Origin: Nitrososphaerota archaeon
GTDB taxonomy: Archaea > Thermoproteota > Nitrososphaeria_A > Caldarchaeales > Wolframiiraptoraceae
Length of the DNA stretch: 10,087 nucleotides
Direction of reading: 5' to 3'
NCBI GenBank assembly: GCA_021157985.1
Contig: JAGGVM010000093.1
Span: 1 to 10,087 of the forward strand
The notes beneath the pieces were generated by a model, which was not told the DNA's origin, made no database searches, and saw only the letters and a list, made by a program, of their open reading frames with translations. Below, piece by piece: positions 1 to 6,137 of the stretch. The position numbers and the translations under genes are program-made. Within the stretch, counting starts at the first letter, position 1. Each line of letters opens with the position of its first letter.

Positions 1-251
1 ATTTTATCCGGCTCCCCGGGCACCATGCATCCCGCGACTATCAGGGGTTTTCCGTACTCCGCTAGCTTGGCGATTCTCCAGAGCATTCGGTCGCTCGTCG
101 GCTTCTTCACGACGCATGTGAAAATTATGAGCTTGTCGGCTTCCCGCGGATCAGATACTATTTCGTGACCTCTTCTCTTCAGAATGCCTAGAGCTATTTC
201 GTGGTCGGCGACGTTGGCCGCGCATCCATATACTTCAGAGTAGATCTTCAC
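1..251 (-). CDS. Archaeal tRNA threonylcarbamoyladenosine methylthiotransferase (e-MtaB/MiaB-like), N-terminal part
   Basis: This is the first 83 codons of a gene that runs off the left edge. Proteins of this family are radical-SAM enzymes that add a methylthio group to t6A37 of tRNAs reading ANN codons. The visible part is the N-terminal MTTase (UPF0004) domain. It shows YGCAANVADHE with Cys10, FTCVVKKPTSDRM with Cys46, and VAGCM with its Cys near residue 76; these are the three conserved cysteines that bind the auxiliary [4Fe-4S] cluster. The radical-SAM CxxxCxxC and TRAM domains would lie outside the window. The VKKPTSDRM stretch is closer to the archaeal/eukaryotic CDKAL1-like branch than to bacterial MiaB. 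The start is GTG at 249-251, because an in-frame TAG lies three codons upstream. It follows the phosphoribosyltransferase gene by 35 bases. The family call is firm; the exact substrate is inferred from the family. Confidence 0.85.
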   Translation of the reverse strand, partial: MKIYSEVYGCAANVADHEIALGILKRRGHEIVSDPREADKLIIFTCVVKKPTSDRMLWRIAKLAEYGKPLIVAGCMVPGEPDK

Positions 252-260
252 CGTTGACTA

Positions 261-290
261 GCCCTTTTGAAAGGCATGAAATAAAATTAT
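261..290 (-). promoter_or_regulatory. Possible internal promoter and small hairpin ahead of the methylthiotransferase gene
   Basis: The minus strand reads AATTTTATTT at 290-281, TATA-like and about 35 bases before the GTG start at 251, overlapping the stop codon of the upstream gene. Just after it, 275-261 can fold as GCCTTT-CAAA-AGGGC style inverted arms with one G-U pair. The gene may therefore have its own promoter as well as read-through from the phosphoribosyltransferase gene. The evidence is sequence pattern only. Confidence 0.3.
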
Positions 291-928
291 CTCGTGATCA
301 AGGGGTTCCGGGCGGAGGCTAAAACCTTCTCGACCTTCTTCACGTCTCCTCCGAGCATGTCCGCGAGCTCCTCTAACCCCTTCTCTTTCCCCAAGTGCTT
401 CACGAAGTTATCCGCTACCTGTCTCACAACCTCCCATTTCTCCCATGGATACACTATCCAGGCATCGGTCGTCTGGACATAGTAATCGGGCTTGAACTTG
501 CACCAAGGCTTCATGTGGAGCGTTGCGACCCGGGTCTCGAGGGGGTTCTTCGGAGCGATCTCCTTCTCGATCACCGCCTTAAGCGTTAACCCCTCATCAG
601 CGACGTCATCCACTAGGAGAACGTTTTTCCCGGATAGGTCTTTCAAGGCCAGGGGGCTGTAAACCCTTACGTCAAATCTTTTGGCCACGTCAACATAGCT
701 GCTGCAGCCTATAGGGTAGACCGTGGTGAAGCCGAGGACGTCTGAAAGGAGGTGCGCTACGGTCATCCCGCCTCTTAAGATCCCTATAAGGACGTCGGGC
801 GCGTAACCCGAGGAAATTATCTTGTCGGCGAGGCTCTCGACAAGGTGCTGAATATCATCCCAAGAGAGGTTGAGGTACTTGACGCCTCCGACCTCGAAAA
901 TCTTCATACCCAAACGCGTAGAAACCAT
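287..928 (-). CDS. Archaeal purine-type phosphoribosyltransferase (COG2236-like)
   Basis: Type I phosphoribosyltransferase fold, expected to join a nucleobase to PRPP in the cytosol. The PRPP-binding signature VLLVDDVADEGLTL is at residues 103-116, with the two acidic residues followed by the small-residue loop. ILRGGM at 50-55 is the usual PPi-loop segment, and WDDIQHLV near 23-30 and DAWIVYPWEKWE near 155-166 are typical of the archaeal 6-oxopurine (hypoxanthine/guanine/xanthine) PRT group. Residues 180-213 form an extra charged helical tail. Two starts are possible: ATG 926-928, or ATG 905-907 (Met8, MKIFEV). The TATA box at 931-940 lies almost on the first ATG, so a start point about 25 bases downstream would place Met8 at the 5' end of a leaderless message; I favour Met8. 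The base specificity cannot be read from the sequence. Confidence 0.85.
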   Translation of the reverse strand: MVSTRLGMKIFEVGGVKYLNLSWDDIQHLVESLADKIISSGYAPDVLIGILRGGMTVAHLLSDVLGFTTVYPIGCSSYVDVAKRFDVRVYSPLALKDLSGKNVLLVDDVADEGLTLKAVIEKEIAPKNPLETRVATLHMKPWCKFKPDYYVQTTDAWIVYPWEKWEVVRQVADNFVKHLGKEKGLEELADMLGGDVKKVEKVLASARNPLITR

Positions 929-930
929 GA

Positions 931-940
931 TTAAAATTTT
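931..940 (-). promoter_or_regulatory. TATA box for the phosphoribosyltransferase gene
   Basis: The minus strand reads AAAATTTTAA. Its centre is about 29 bases before the internal ATG at 907 and only about 8 bases before the ATG at 928. This geometry supports leaderless translation from Met8. It forms one half of the divergent promoter region 929-1037. Confidence 0.55.
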
Positions 941-1000
941 TCGCGCATTAACAAGAGAGGAGCTGAAACGCTACAACTCTGACCCTCCGAGATTTAATCC

Positions 1001-1010
1001 TAAAATATTT
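1001..1010 (+). promoter_or_regulatory. TATA box for nrpR
   Basis: TAAAATATTT sits about 33 bases ahead of the TTG start at 1038, so the leader would be only a few bases. No copy of the GGTTACC element found at the glutamate synthase and gdh promoters is seen in 929-1037, so self-regulation through that element is not supported. Confidence 0.5.
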
Positions 1011-1037
1011 CGCCTGAAACTGATTAATTGAAGGCCT

Positions 1038-2021
1038 TTGTCCAAAGTCCTGAGAGACGTGGATCGAAAGCAGATAGAGATTCTGAGAATTCTGAGCGAG
1101 TACAATGGCCCAGTGGGGTCATCATTCATTAAAAAAGAGCTCGCAAAGCGCGGCTTCTTTCTAAGCGATCGAACGATCAGATATCACCTAAAGTTGTTAG
1201 AGGAGAGAGGGCTCGTCGAAGGCCACGAGAAAGTCGGAAGAACGATAACCAAGGAAGGATTGGAAGAGCTGAGCAGAGCTCTCGCGTACGAGAGAATCGG
1301 ATCAATCCTGACGAAGTACCTCTCACTCGCCTATAAAACGACCTATTCTCCTAGAGATAACGCCGGCGACGTCGTCGCGAACATAATAATCGTGGACAAA
1401 AAATATGAACGCGACTCCCTCAACATAATCTCGGAGCTCTACGAGGGAAAACTTCTCCCATCCCCCTACTACAAGATACTCGATGAAGAAGAAGAGTACA
1501 GGGAGATAAGCGTTCCAAGAGGCAAGACCGCTATCCTGACCGTCTGCAACCTCACTATAGACGGGGTCTTGATACACTCCGGCATACCGCTGATCCTGAG
1601 ATATGGAGGGCTCGTCCAGTTCTTGAAAGGAAAGCCGGTCAGGTTCGTCGACTTAATGGATTACGAACACACCACTCTTCACCCATTAGAGATCTTCGTC
1701 TATAAGCGCGCAACATCGATACTCAGAATATTGAAAACGGGCTCGGGCATGATCCCCGCGAACATGCGGGAGATACCTGCCCCCGCTAGAGAGAAGACTG
1801 TAGAAGTTCTTCAGGAAATGGCCGATCTAGGCTGGAACGGAGTGCTTAAAGTGGGATTGCCGAATGAGCCTATCTTCGGGGTACCCGTCTCGATAGATAG
1901 ATTCGGTATCTCTATGGTAGGAGGGATGACGCCGGCGGCGGCCATGGTGGAGTCCGGGATACAGGTGGAAACCTTCGCCCCCCACTGCATGGTAGATATA
2001 AGAGATATGGATAGGGTTTAG
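1038..2021 (+). CDS. nrpR: NrpR-type nitrogen-regulation repressor, single regulatory domain
   Basis: Archaeal transcription repressor of nitrogen genes. In Methanococcus, NrpR binds operators when 2-oxoglutarate is low and is released when it rises. Residues about 8-75 form a winged helix-turn-helix, with recognition helix region SDRTIRYHLKLLEERGLV at 43-60. Residues about 84-324 form one NrpR regulatory domain: VLIHSGIPLILRYGG (177-191), HPLEIF (215-220), GMIPANMREIPAPAR (237-251) and VGLPNEPIFGVPVSIDRFGI (272-291). The protein has 327 residues; the M. maripaludis form has two regulatory domains and about 540 residues, whereas one methanosarcinal NrpR also has a single domain. The start is TTG at 1038, the first possible one after an in-frame TGA at 1029; GTG at 1059 (residue 8) is an alternative. 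It lies beside glnA, the split glutamate synthase and gdh, the likely targets. The family call is strong; the regulon is inferred. Confidence 0.9.
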   Translation: MSKVLRDVDRKQIEILRILSEYNGPVGSSFIKKELAKRGFFLSDRTIRYHLKLLEERGLVEGHEKVGRTITKEGLEELSRALAYERIGSILTKYLSLAYKTTYSPRDNAGDVVANIIIVDKKYERDSLNIISELYEGKLLPSPYYKILDEEEEYREISVPRGKTAILTVCNLTIDGVLIHSGIPLILRYGGLVQFLKGKPVRFVDLMDYEHTTLHPLEIFVYKRATSILRILKTGSGMIPANMREIPAPAREKTVEVLQEMADLGWNGVLKVGLPNEPIFGVPVSIDRFGISMVGGMTPAAAMVESGIQVETFAPHCMVDIRDMDRV

Positions 2022-3490
2022 ATGTCGAAGTAGAGCTGGAATTCGTAGGGATGAGGCCTCATCTCGAGCTCTCTGAGATCCCGCTCCTCCTTCTCAATTA
2101 TCTTCTCTATTACGTCCTCGGTGAAAGCCGGCTTGAGATACTCGTTATCTGATCTTAACGCCTCTACGGCTTCCCAGAGGTTCTTCGGAAGCTCCCTTAT
2201 TCCAAGAGACTTCCTCTTCTCAGCGGGCATGCTATAGATATTTTCGTCAACGGGGTCGCCTGGATCGATCTTCTTCTTAACCCCATCCAGCCCCGCTAAG
2301 AGTATAGCCGATAAAGCGAGATACGGATTGCAAGAGGGATCCGGGGGACGATACTCGATCCGCTTGCTCTTGTTTTCTCCTTTCTGATATATTGGAACTC
2401 TCACGGCGGCGGAGCGGTTTCCCCTGCTCCATGCGAGATATACTGGTGCCTCATAGCCTGGGACGAGGCGTTTGTAGGAGTTAGTCGTCGGAGAGGTTAT
2501 CGCTGAGAGCGATCTCGCGTGCTCCAATAGGCCTCCGATGAAGTATCTGCCTGTTTGGCTGAGCTCTGCGTATTCGTCTGATTCATCGTAGAAAGCGTTT
2601 TCGCCTCCTTTCCAGAGGCTCATGTGGACGTGCATTCCCGACGCGTTGTCGGCGAAGATGGGCTTCGGCATGAAGGTGGCCACTTTTCCATGCTTCTTCG
2701 CCACGTTTCTAACCACGTATTTCAGGGTCATTATATTGTCGGCGGTTGCCACGATATCTCCGGGAATCATGTTTATCTCGCATTGGCTTGAGGCGACCTC
2801 GTGATGGTGGACGAGGCATTTCACGCCGAAGTAGTCCTCTAACAGCACCACGGATTCTCCTCGGATCATCGCTAAAGTGTCCTGGGGCTCCGTCGGATAA
2901 TATCCCTCCTTGAACCTTATGGGATAATCCGCTGATGGGTTCCACGGGGTTTCGAGGGACTCCACCTTGTAGCTCGCTTCCTTATAGGAAGCTAAGACGT
3001 TCCAGGAGACCTTGTCGAAGACGAAGAACTCGACCTCGGCCGCAGAGAGAACATCGTATCCAAGTTCTTTCGCATAGTTCCTGGATTTCTCCGCGATCCA
3101 CCGCGGATCCCTGCTGAACCTGCCTTTACCATAACCTTGATAGATATCGCAGAGAAATCTGGCTGTTTTCTGGCCGTTTTCTCTGAGCCAGGGGATTAAG
3201 GCGAAGGTCGAGGGATCGGGTTTCAGAACCATGTCGGAGTCGTAAATCTCGACAAACCCTTGGATCGAGGAGCCGTCGAGCTTCGGGAGACCTCTCTCGA
3301 AAACAGATTTATCTATCGTCCAAGAGCTGATGCTCGTCTGCCTGAGCTTTCCGTAAAGATCCGTGAACTGGAGGTTGATGAACCGCACATCGTTTTCTCT
3401 GAGCAATCGCAGGGCTTCGTCGGCCGAAATCCGGGCGCTCCCTCCGCCAGCATACTTAACTTCCTGCACTCCCCCCTCACCGACTTGCAA
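2018..3490 (-). CDS. glnA: Glutamine synthetase type I
   Basis: Joins ammonium to glutamate using ATP to make glutamine; cytosolic dodecamer in this family. Visible motifs are the beta-grasp segment KLDGSSIQGF (70-79), metal ligands in AEVEFFVF (E152, E154) and HHHEVASSQCEI (E231, E238), GMHVHMSLW (H287), the glutamate site NSYKRLVPGYEAP (337-349), NRSA (358-361) and RIEYRPPD (377-384). Residues about 160-205 include an insertion absent from short GSI-alpha enzymes, which explains the 490-residue length. Y419 in NIYSMP aligns with the tyrosine that E. coli GlnE adenylylates. The position of Bacillus Arg62 appears to be Glu (FVEI, 79-82). The TTG at 3490 is the longest start; GTG at 3467-3469 (residue 8) has a GGTGA Shine-Dalgarno 7 bases upstream and is the likelier start. 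The gene ends tail to tail with nrpR, overlapping it by four bases, and diverges from the glutamate synthase operon. Confidence 0.96.
   Translation of the reverse strand: MQVGEGGVQEVKYAGGGSARISADEALRLLRENDVRFINLQFTDLYGKLRQTSISSWTIDKSVFERGLPKLDGSSIQGFVEIYDSDMVLKPDPSTFALIPWLRENGQKTARFLCDIYQGYGKGRFSRDPRWIAEKSRNYAKELGYDVLSAAEVEFFVFDKVSWNVLASYKEASYKVESLETPWNPSADYPIRFKEGYYPTEPQDTLAMIRGESVVLLEDYFGVKCLVHHHEVASSQCEINMIPGDIVATADNIMTLKYVVRNVAKKHGKVATFMPKPIFADNASGMHVHMSLWKGGENAFYDESDEYAELSQTGRYFIGGLLEHARSLSAITSPTTNSYKRLVPGYEAPVYLAWSRGNRSAAVRVPIYQKGENKSKRIEYRPPDPSCNPYLALSAILLAGLDGVKKKIDPGDPVDENIYSMPAEKRKSLGIRELPKNLWEAVEALRSDNEYLKPAFTEDVIEKIIEKEERDLRELEMRPHPYEFQLYFDI
3470..3481 (-). promoter_or_regulatory. 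Shine-Dalgarno site deciding the glnA start
   Basis: The minus strand reads GGTGA at 3481-3477, then GGGGGGA, then GTG at 3469. GGTGA matches the archaeal anti-SD tail, with good spacing. It supports a 483-residue glnA product with a leader of about 20 bases rather than the leaderless TTG at 3490. Confidence 0.55.
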
Positions 3491-3510
3491 CCCTATATTG
3501 GCAAATCATT

Positions 3511-3520
3511 TATAAAATTT
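3511..3520 (-). promoter_or_regulatory. TATA box of the glnA promoter
   Basis: The minus strand reads AAATTTTATA. A start point about 25 bases downstream falls near 3489-3490. The box is bracketed by direct repeats TTGGCAA at 3498-3504 and 3519-3525 (plus strand), 21 bases apart, or two helical turns. Bound protein there could block TBP/TFB. Confidence 0.65.
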
Positions 3521-3541
3521 GGCAATCGGTTACCGGCAACC
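3521..3541. promoter_or_regulatory. Candidate NrpR operator between glnA and the glutamate synthase operon
   Basis: The stretch has the form GGCAA-N2-GGTTACC-N2-CAA-CC. Its right part, 3528-3541, is the near-perfect palindrome GGTTACCGGCAACC, that is GGTT-N6-AACC. The known M. maripaludis operator is GGAA-N6-TTCC, with identical half-site length and spacing. It abuts the TATA box of the glutamate synthase operon (overlapping the BRE position) and lies just upstream of the glnA TATA box, so one bound dimer could control both. A related copy lies at the gdh promoter (6909-6929). The binding protein is an inference. Confidence 0.5.
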
Positions 3542-3548
3542 TTATAGC
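3542..3548 (+). promoter_or_regulatory. TATA box of the glutamate synthase operon
   Basis: TTATAGC is centred about 28 bases before the ATG at 3573, which predicts a leaderless or nearly leaderless message. The candidate operator ends at the base before it. Confidence 0.5.
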
Positions 3549-3572
3549 CATGTTAGGGACAACACATAAGAG

Positions 3573-4664
3573 ATGAGCTGGGGGGCGAGGGTTAAGCCGA
3601 GGCCTGAGGAGAGAAGCCGCGTGCCGGACGCCTGCGCTATAGCCGCCGTGGCCAGCTTGAGCGGGAACCTCGTTCCGGGCTCGGGGATCGTTGAGATGTT
3701 GAAGGCCATGGGGCCCCGGTACAATGGCCTAGGCGGCGGCTTCGCGGCTTACGACGTTTACCCCGATTTCCCCGATAACTTCGTCCTCCACGTGATGTTC
3801 GAGGATGAGGGGTCGAGGAGGGAGTTCGAGAGAAGGCTTGGGGAGAAGTTTCGGGTAGCGTTCTCCGAGGAGGTTCCGACCAGGAGCGGGGTCTTCGAGG
3901 AGCATCCGATCACTTGGAGATATTTCCTCGGTGAAGGTGGAGAGGGGTTCGAGGAGAGGGTTTTCAGGTTCGTTATGGCCGTGGATGAGGGGATCGATGG
4001 AGCTTACGTTGTTTCAAGTGGGAGAAACATGGCGGTCTTCAAGGGCGTTGGAAGACCTGATAAGGTGGCCGAGTTCTACAAGGTGGAATCCTATAAGGCG
4101 GCTATGTGGCTCGGGCACGGCAGATATCCGACTAACAGCCCGGGCTGGTGGGGCGGCGCACACCCCTTCAACATACTCGGCCTCAGCGTCGTGCATAACG
4201 GCGAGATAAGCTCCTACGGAATAAGTAAGAGGTATCTGGCGAGCAAGGGGTACAAGTTCATCTTCCTAACGGATTCGGAGATGCTCTCCTACGCGTTCGA
4301 CTACCTCCTCCGGGTGGAGAAGCTGTCGGTGGATGAAGCCTGCAAAGTGCTTTCACCGCGCTTCTGGAAAGAAATAGGAAACGGGAACGAGTTTCTGAAG
4401 AGGTTGAGGATAAGATATCAGGAGCTCCACGTCAACGGGCCGTTCAGCATCGCCGTGGGGATGAGGATTAACGGAGATCTCTATATGCTTTCCTTGACTG
4501 ATAGGTTGAAGCTCAGGCCCCTGGTCGTGGGGATGTCGGACGACCTCTTCATGGCCTCAAGCGAGGAATGCGGGATAAGGGCGATCGAGCCTAACGTGAA
4601 GAAGATTTGGAGGCCTAGGGCGGGGGAGCCCGTTTTAGTCAAGGTGAAGCGAAGTGAAAATTGA
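3573..4664 (+). CDS. Glutamate synthase, glutaminase (class II amidotransferase) domain protein
   Basis: Stand-alone version of the N-terminal domain of bacterial GltB. It releases ammonia from glutamine for the synthase subunit encoded next. The Ntn-hydrolase nucleophile is probably Cys21 in VPDACAIAAVASLSG. The 20 residues before it would have to be removed, like the longer propeptide of bacterial GltB. The family usually has CGI at this site; here it is CAI. Other active-site segments are GHGRYPTNS (181-189), HNGEI (208-212, Asn-Gly oxyanion hole) and TDSE (233-236, glutamine binding). SSEECGIRAIEP (329-340) closes the domain. The ATG at 3573 fits the TATA position. The stop codon lies inside the next gene (11-base overlap), so the two are translationally coupled. 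There is no FMN or central domain, which fits the archaeal split enzyme. Confidence 0.9.
   Translation: MSWGARVKPRPEERSRVPDACAIAAVASLSGNLVPGSGIVEMLKAMGPRYNGLGGGFAAYDVYPDFPDNFVLHVMFEDEGSRREFERRLGEKFRVAFSEEVPTRSGVFEEHPITWRYFLGEGGEGFEERVFRFVMAVDEGIDGAYVVSSGRNMAVFKGVGRPDKVAEFYKVESYKAAMWLGHGRYPTNSPGWWGGAHPFNILGLSVVHNGEISSYGISKRYLASKGYKFIFLTDSEMLSYAFDYLLRVEKLSVDEACKVLSPRFWKEIGNGNEFLKRLRIRYQELHVNGPFSIAVGMRINGDLYMLSLTDRLKLRPLVVGMSDDLFMASSEECGIRAIEPNVKKIWRPRAGEPVLVKVKRSEN
4643..4647 (+). promoter_or_regulatory. Shine-Dalgarno for the synthase subunit gene
   Basis: GGTGA lies 6 bases before the GTG start at 4654, inside the end of the previous coding region. It supports GTG rather than a later start, and translation coupled to the glutaminase gene. 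Confidence 0.55.
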
Positions 4665-6132
4665 GAAGATTCCCGAGTTCAAGGTCTTAATCGATGAATC
4701 CAAGTGCATTAGATGCAAGATCTGCGTTAACGAGTGCAGCTTCGGCGCCCTCAGATACGATAAGAAAAAGAACAAGATCGTCTCGAAGGACTGGCTATGC
4801 GTCGCATGCCTCCGATGCGTCGCCAAATGCCCAACCGGCGCTATAACTATAACGAGGAACCCTATATCACTCAGCCCACATGACTACTGGACCGAGAGAG
4901 TTAGGAGGGATATCTGGATAAGAGCAGAGACGGGGAGCCCCAGGCTCGTCTCGATGGGAACGAATCTGAATTATCCATCGATATTCGATCACCTGCTCTT
5001 AGACGCGTGTCAAGTGACGAACCCGCCGATCGACCCGCTTAGGGAGCCCATCGAGCTCGAGACGTATCTGGGAGACCGGTCGATAAGCGTTCACTCTGAG
5101 GATCCCCTCGGATTGATGATCGAGGTTCCGATAATCTTCGGCGCCATGAGCTACGGATCGATAAGCTTGGAGGCTCAGAAGGCTTTGGCTAAAGCCGCTA
5201 AGGAGCTTGGAACCCTCATGAACGTCGGCGAAGGAGGACTCCACCCAGACCTATATCCATATGGAGATAACATAATAGTCCAAGTTGCTTCAGGGAGGTT
5301 CGGGGTTCACCGAGATTATCTCAACGCCGCGGCAGCGGTGGAGATAAAGATAGGGCAGGGAGCGAAGCCGGGAATCGGCGGGCATTTACCAGGTGAGAAG
5401 GTGACGGCGGAGATCTCGGCCATGAGGATGATCCCTGAGGGGACGGACGCCCTCTCACCCGCACCCCACCACGACATCTACTCGATAGAGGACTTATCCC
5501 AGCTCGTCTACGCCATCAAGGAGGCAACCGACTACTCTAAACCCGTCTTCGTCAAGATAGCCGCTGTTCATAACGTGGCCTATATAGCGAGCGGAATAGC
5601 CAGATCAGGCGCGGATGGAATAGTGATCGACGGCTTCAGGGGAGGGACGGGCGCGGCCCCGCAGGTGATAAGGGACAACCTCGGAATACCGATTGAGATA
5701 GCAATAGCCGTAGTCGACGATAAGTTAAGAGAGGAGGGGTTGAGGGAGAGAGTGGCTTTGATAGCGTCCGGAGGAATCAGGAACAGCGGAGACGTTGCGA
5801 AGGCGATAGCCCTTGGAGCCGACGCCGTGGCCATCAGCACGGCAGCCCTCGTAGCCATGGGATGCACCCTTTGCCAGCACTGCTATACGGGGAAGTGTCC
5901 ATGGGGCATAGCAACCCAAGATCCAAAGCTCAGAGCGAGATTGAACGTAGATGAAGCTGCGAGGAGGGTGGTGAACCTAGTTAAGGCGTGGAGCACGGAG
6001 CTTAAGGAAATACTCGGCGCCCTGGGCCTCAGCAGCATAGAGGGACTTAGAGGTAACCGGGAGAAGTTGAGGGGAATAGGATTGGATGAACTAACTCTCA
6101 AGATGCTCGGCGTTAAGCCTGCTGGGAGGTAA
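4654..6132 (+). CDS. Glutamate synthase FMN/iron-sulfur synthase subunit with fused 2x[4Fe-4S] ferredoxin domain
   Basis: Catalytic subunit that forms glutamate from 2-oxoglutarate and ammonia using FMN. Residues 10-65 are a bacterial-type ferredoxin domain with two CxxCxxCxxxC(P) sets: C18, C21, C24, C28 and C49, C52, C55, C59. The rest is the FMN-binding TIM barrel: FGAMSYGSIS (162-171), GEGGLHPD (192-199), KIGQGAKPGIGGHLPG (232-247), HHDIYSIEDL (272-281), DGFRGGTGAAP (326-336) and ASGGIRNSGDVAKAIALGAD (371-390). The cluster motif near the end, CTLCQHCYTGKCP, keeps the C-x5-C-x4-C spacing of the bacterial [3Fe-4S] site (C404, C410, C415) and adds C407. No GltD gene is nearby, so electrons probably come from reduced ferredoxin through the fused domain. 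It is the second gene of a three-gene operon. Confidence 0.95.
   Translation: MKIEKIPEFKVLIDESKCIRCKICVNECSFGALRYDKKKNKIVSKDWLCVACLRCVAKCPTGAITITRNPISLSPHDYWTERVRRDIWIRAETGSPRLVSMGTNLNYPSIFDHLLLDACQVTNPPIDPLREPIELETYLGDRSISVHSEDPLGLMIEVPIIFGAMSYGSISLEAQKALAKAAKELGTLMNVGEGGLHPDLYPYGDNIIVQVASGRFGVHRDYLNAAAAVEIKIGQGAKPGIGGHLPGEKVTAEISAMRMIPEGTDALSPAPHHDIYSIEDLSQLVYAIKEATDYSKPVFVKIAAVHNVAYIASGIARSGADGIVIDGFRGGTGAAPQVIRDNLGIPIEIAIAVVDDKLREEGLRERVALIASGGIRNSGDVAKAIALGADAVAISTAALVAMGCTLCQHCYTGKCPWGIATQDPKLRARLNVDEAARRVVNLVKAWSTELKEILGALGLSSIEGLRGNREKLRGIGLDELTLKMLGVKPAGR
6124..6130 (+). promoter_or_regulatory. Shine-Dalgarno for the GXGXG subunit gene
   Basis: GGGAGGT lies 7 bases before the GTG at 6138, overlapping the end and stop codon of the previous gene. 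It is a strong match and fixes this GTG as the start. Confidence 0.65.
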
Positions 6133-6137
6133 GAAAG

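Noticed and set aside
926..982. Possible box C/D guide RNA in the divergent region (ATGATTA followed by CTGA motifs)
   Set aside because: The C box has a mismatch, the spacing and guide pairing cannot be confirmed, and the stretch is explained by two TATA boxes and start codons.
6052..6058. A third GGTTACC (reverse strand) as an operator
   Set aside because: It lies inside the synthase coding region, lacks the flanking GGCAA and CAA, and one or so heptamer hits are expected by chance in 10 kb.
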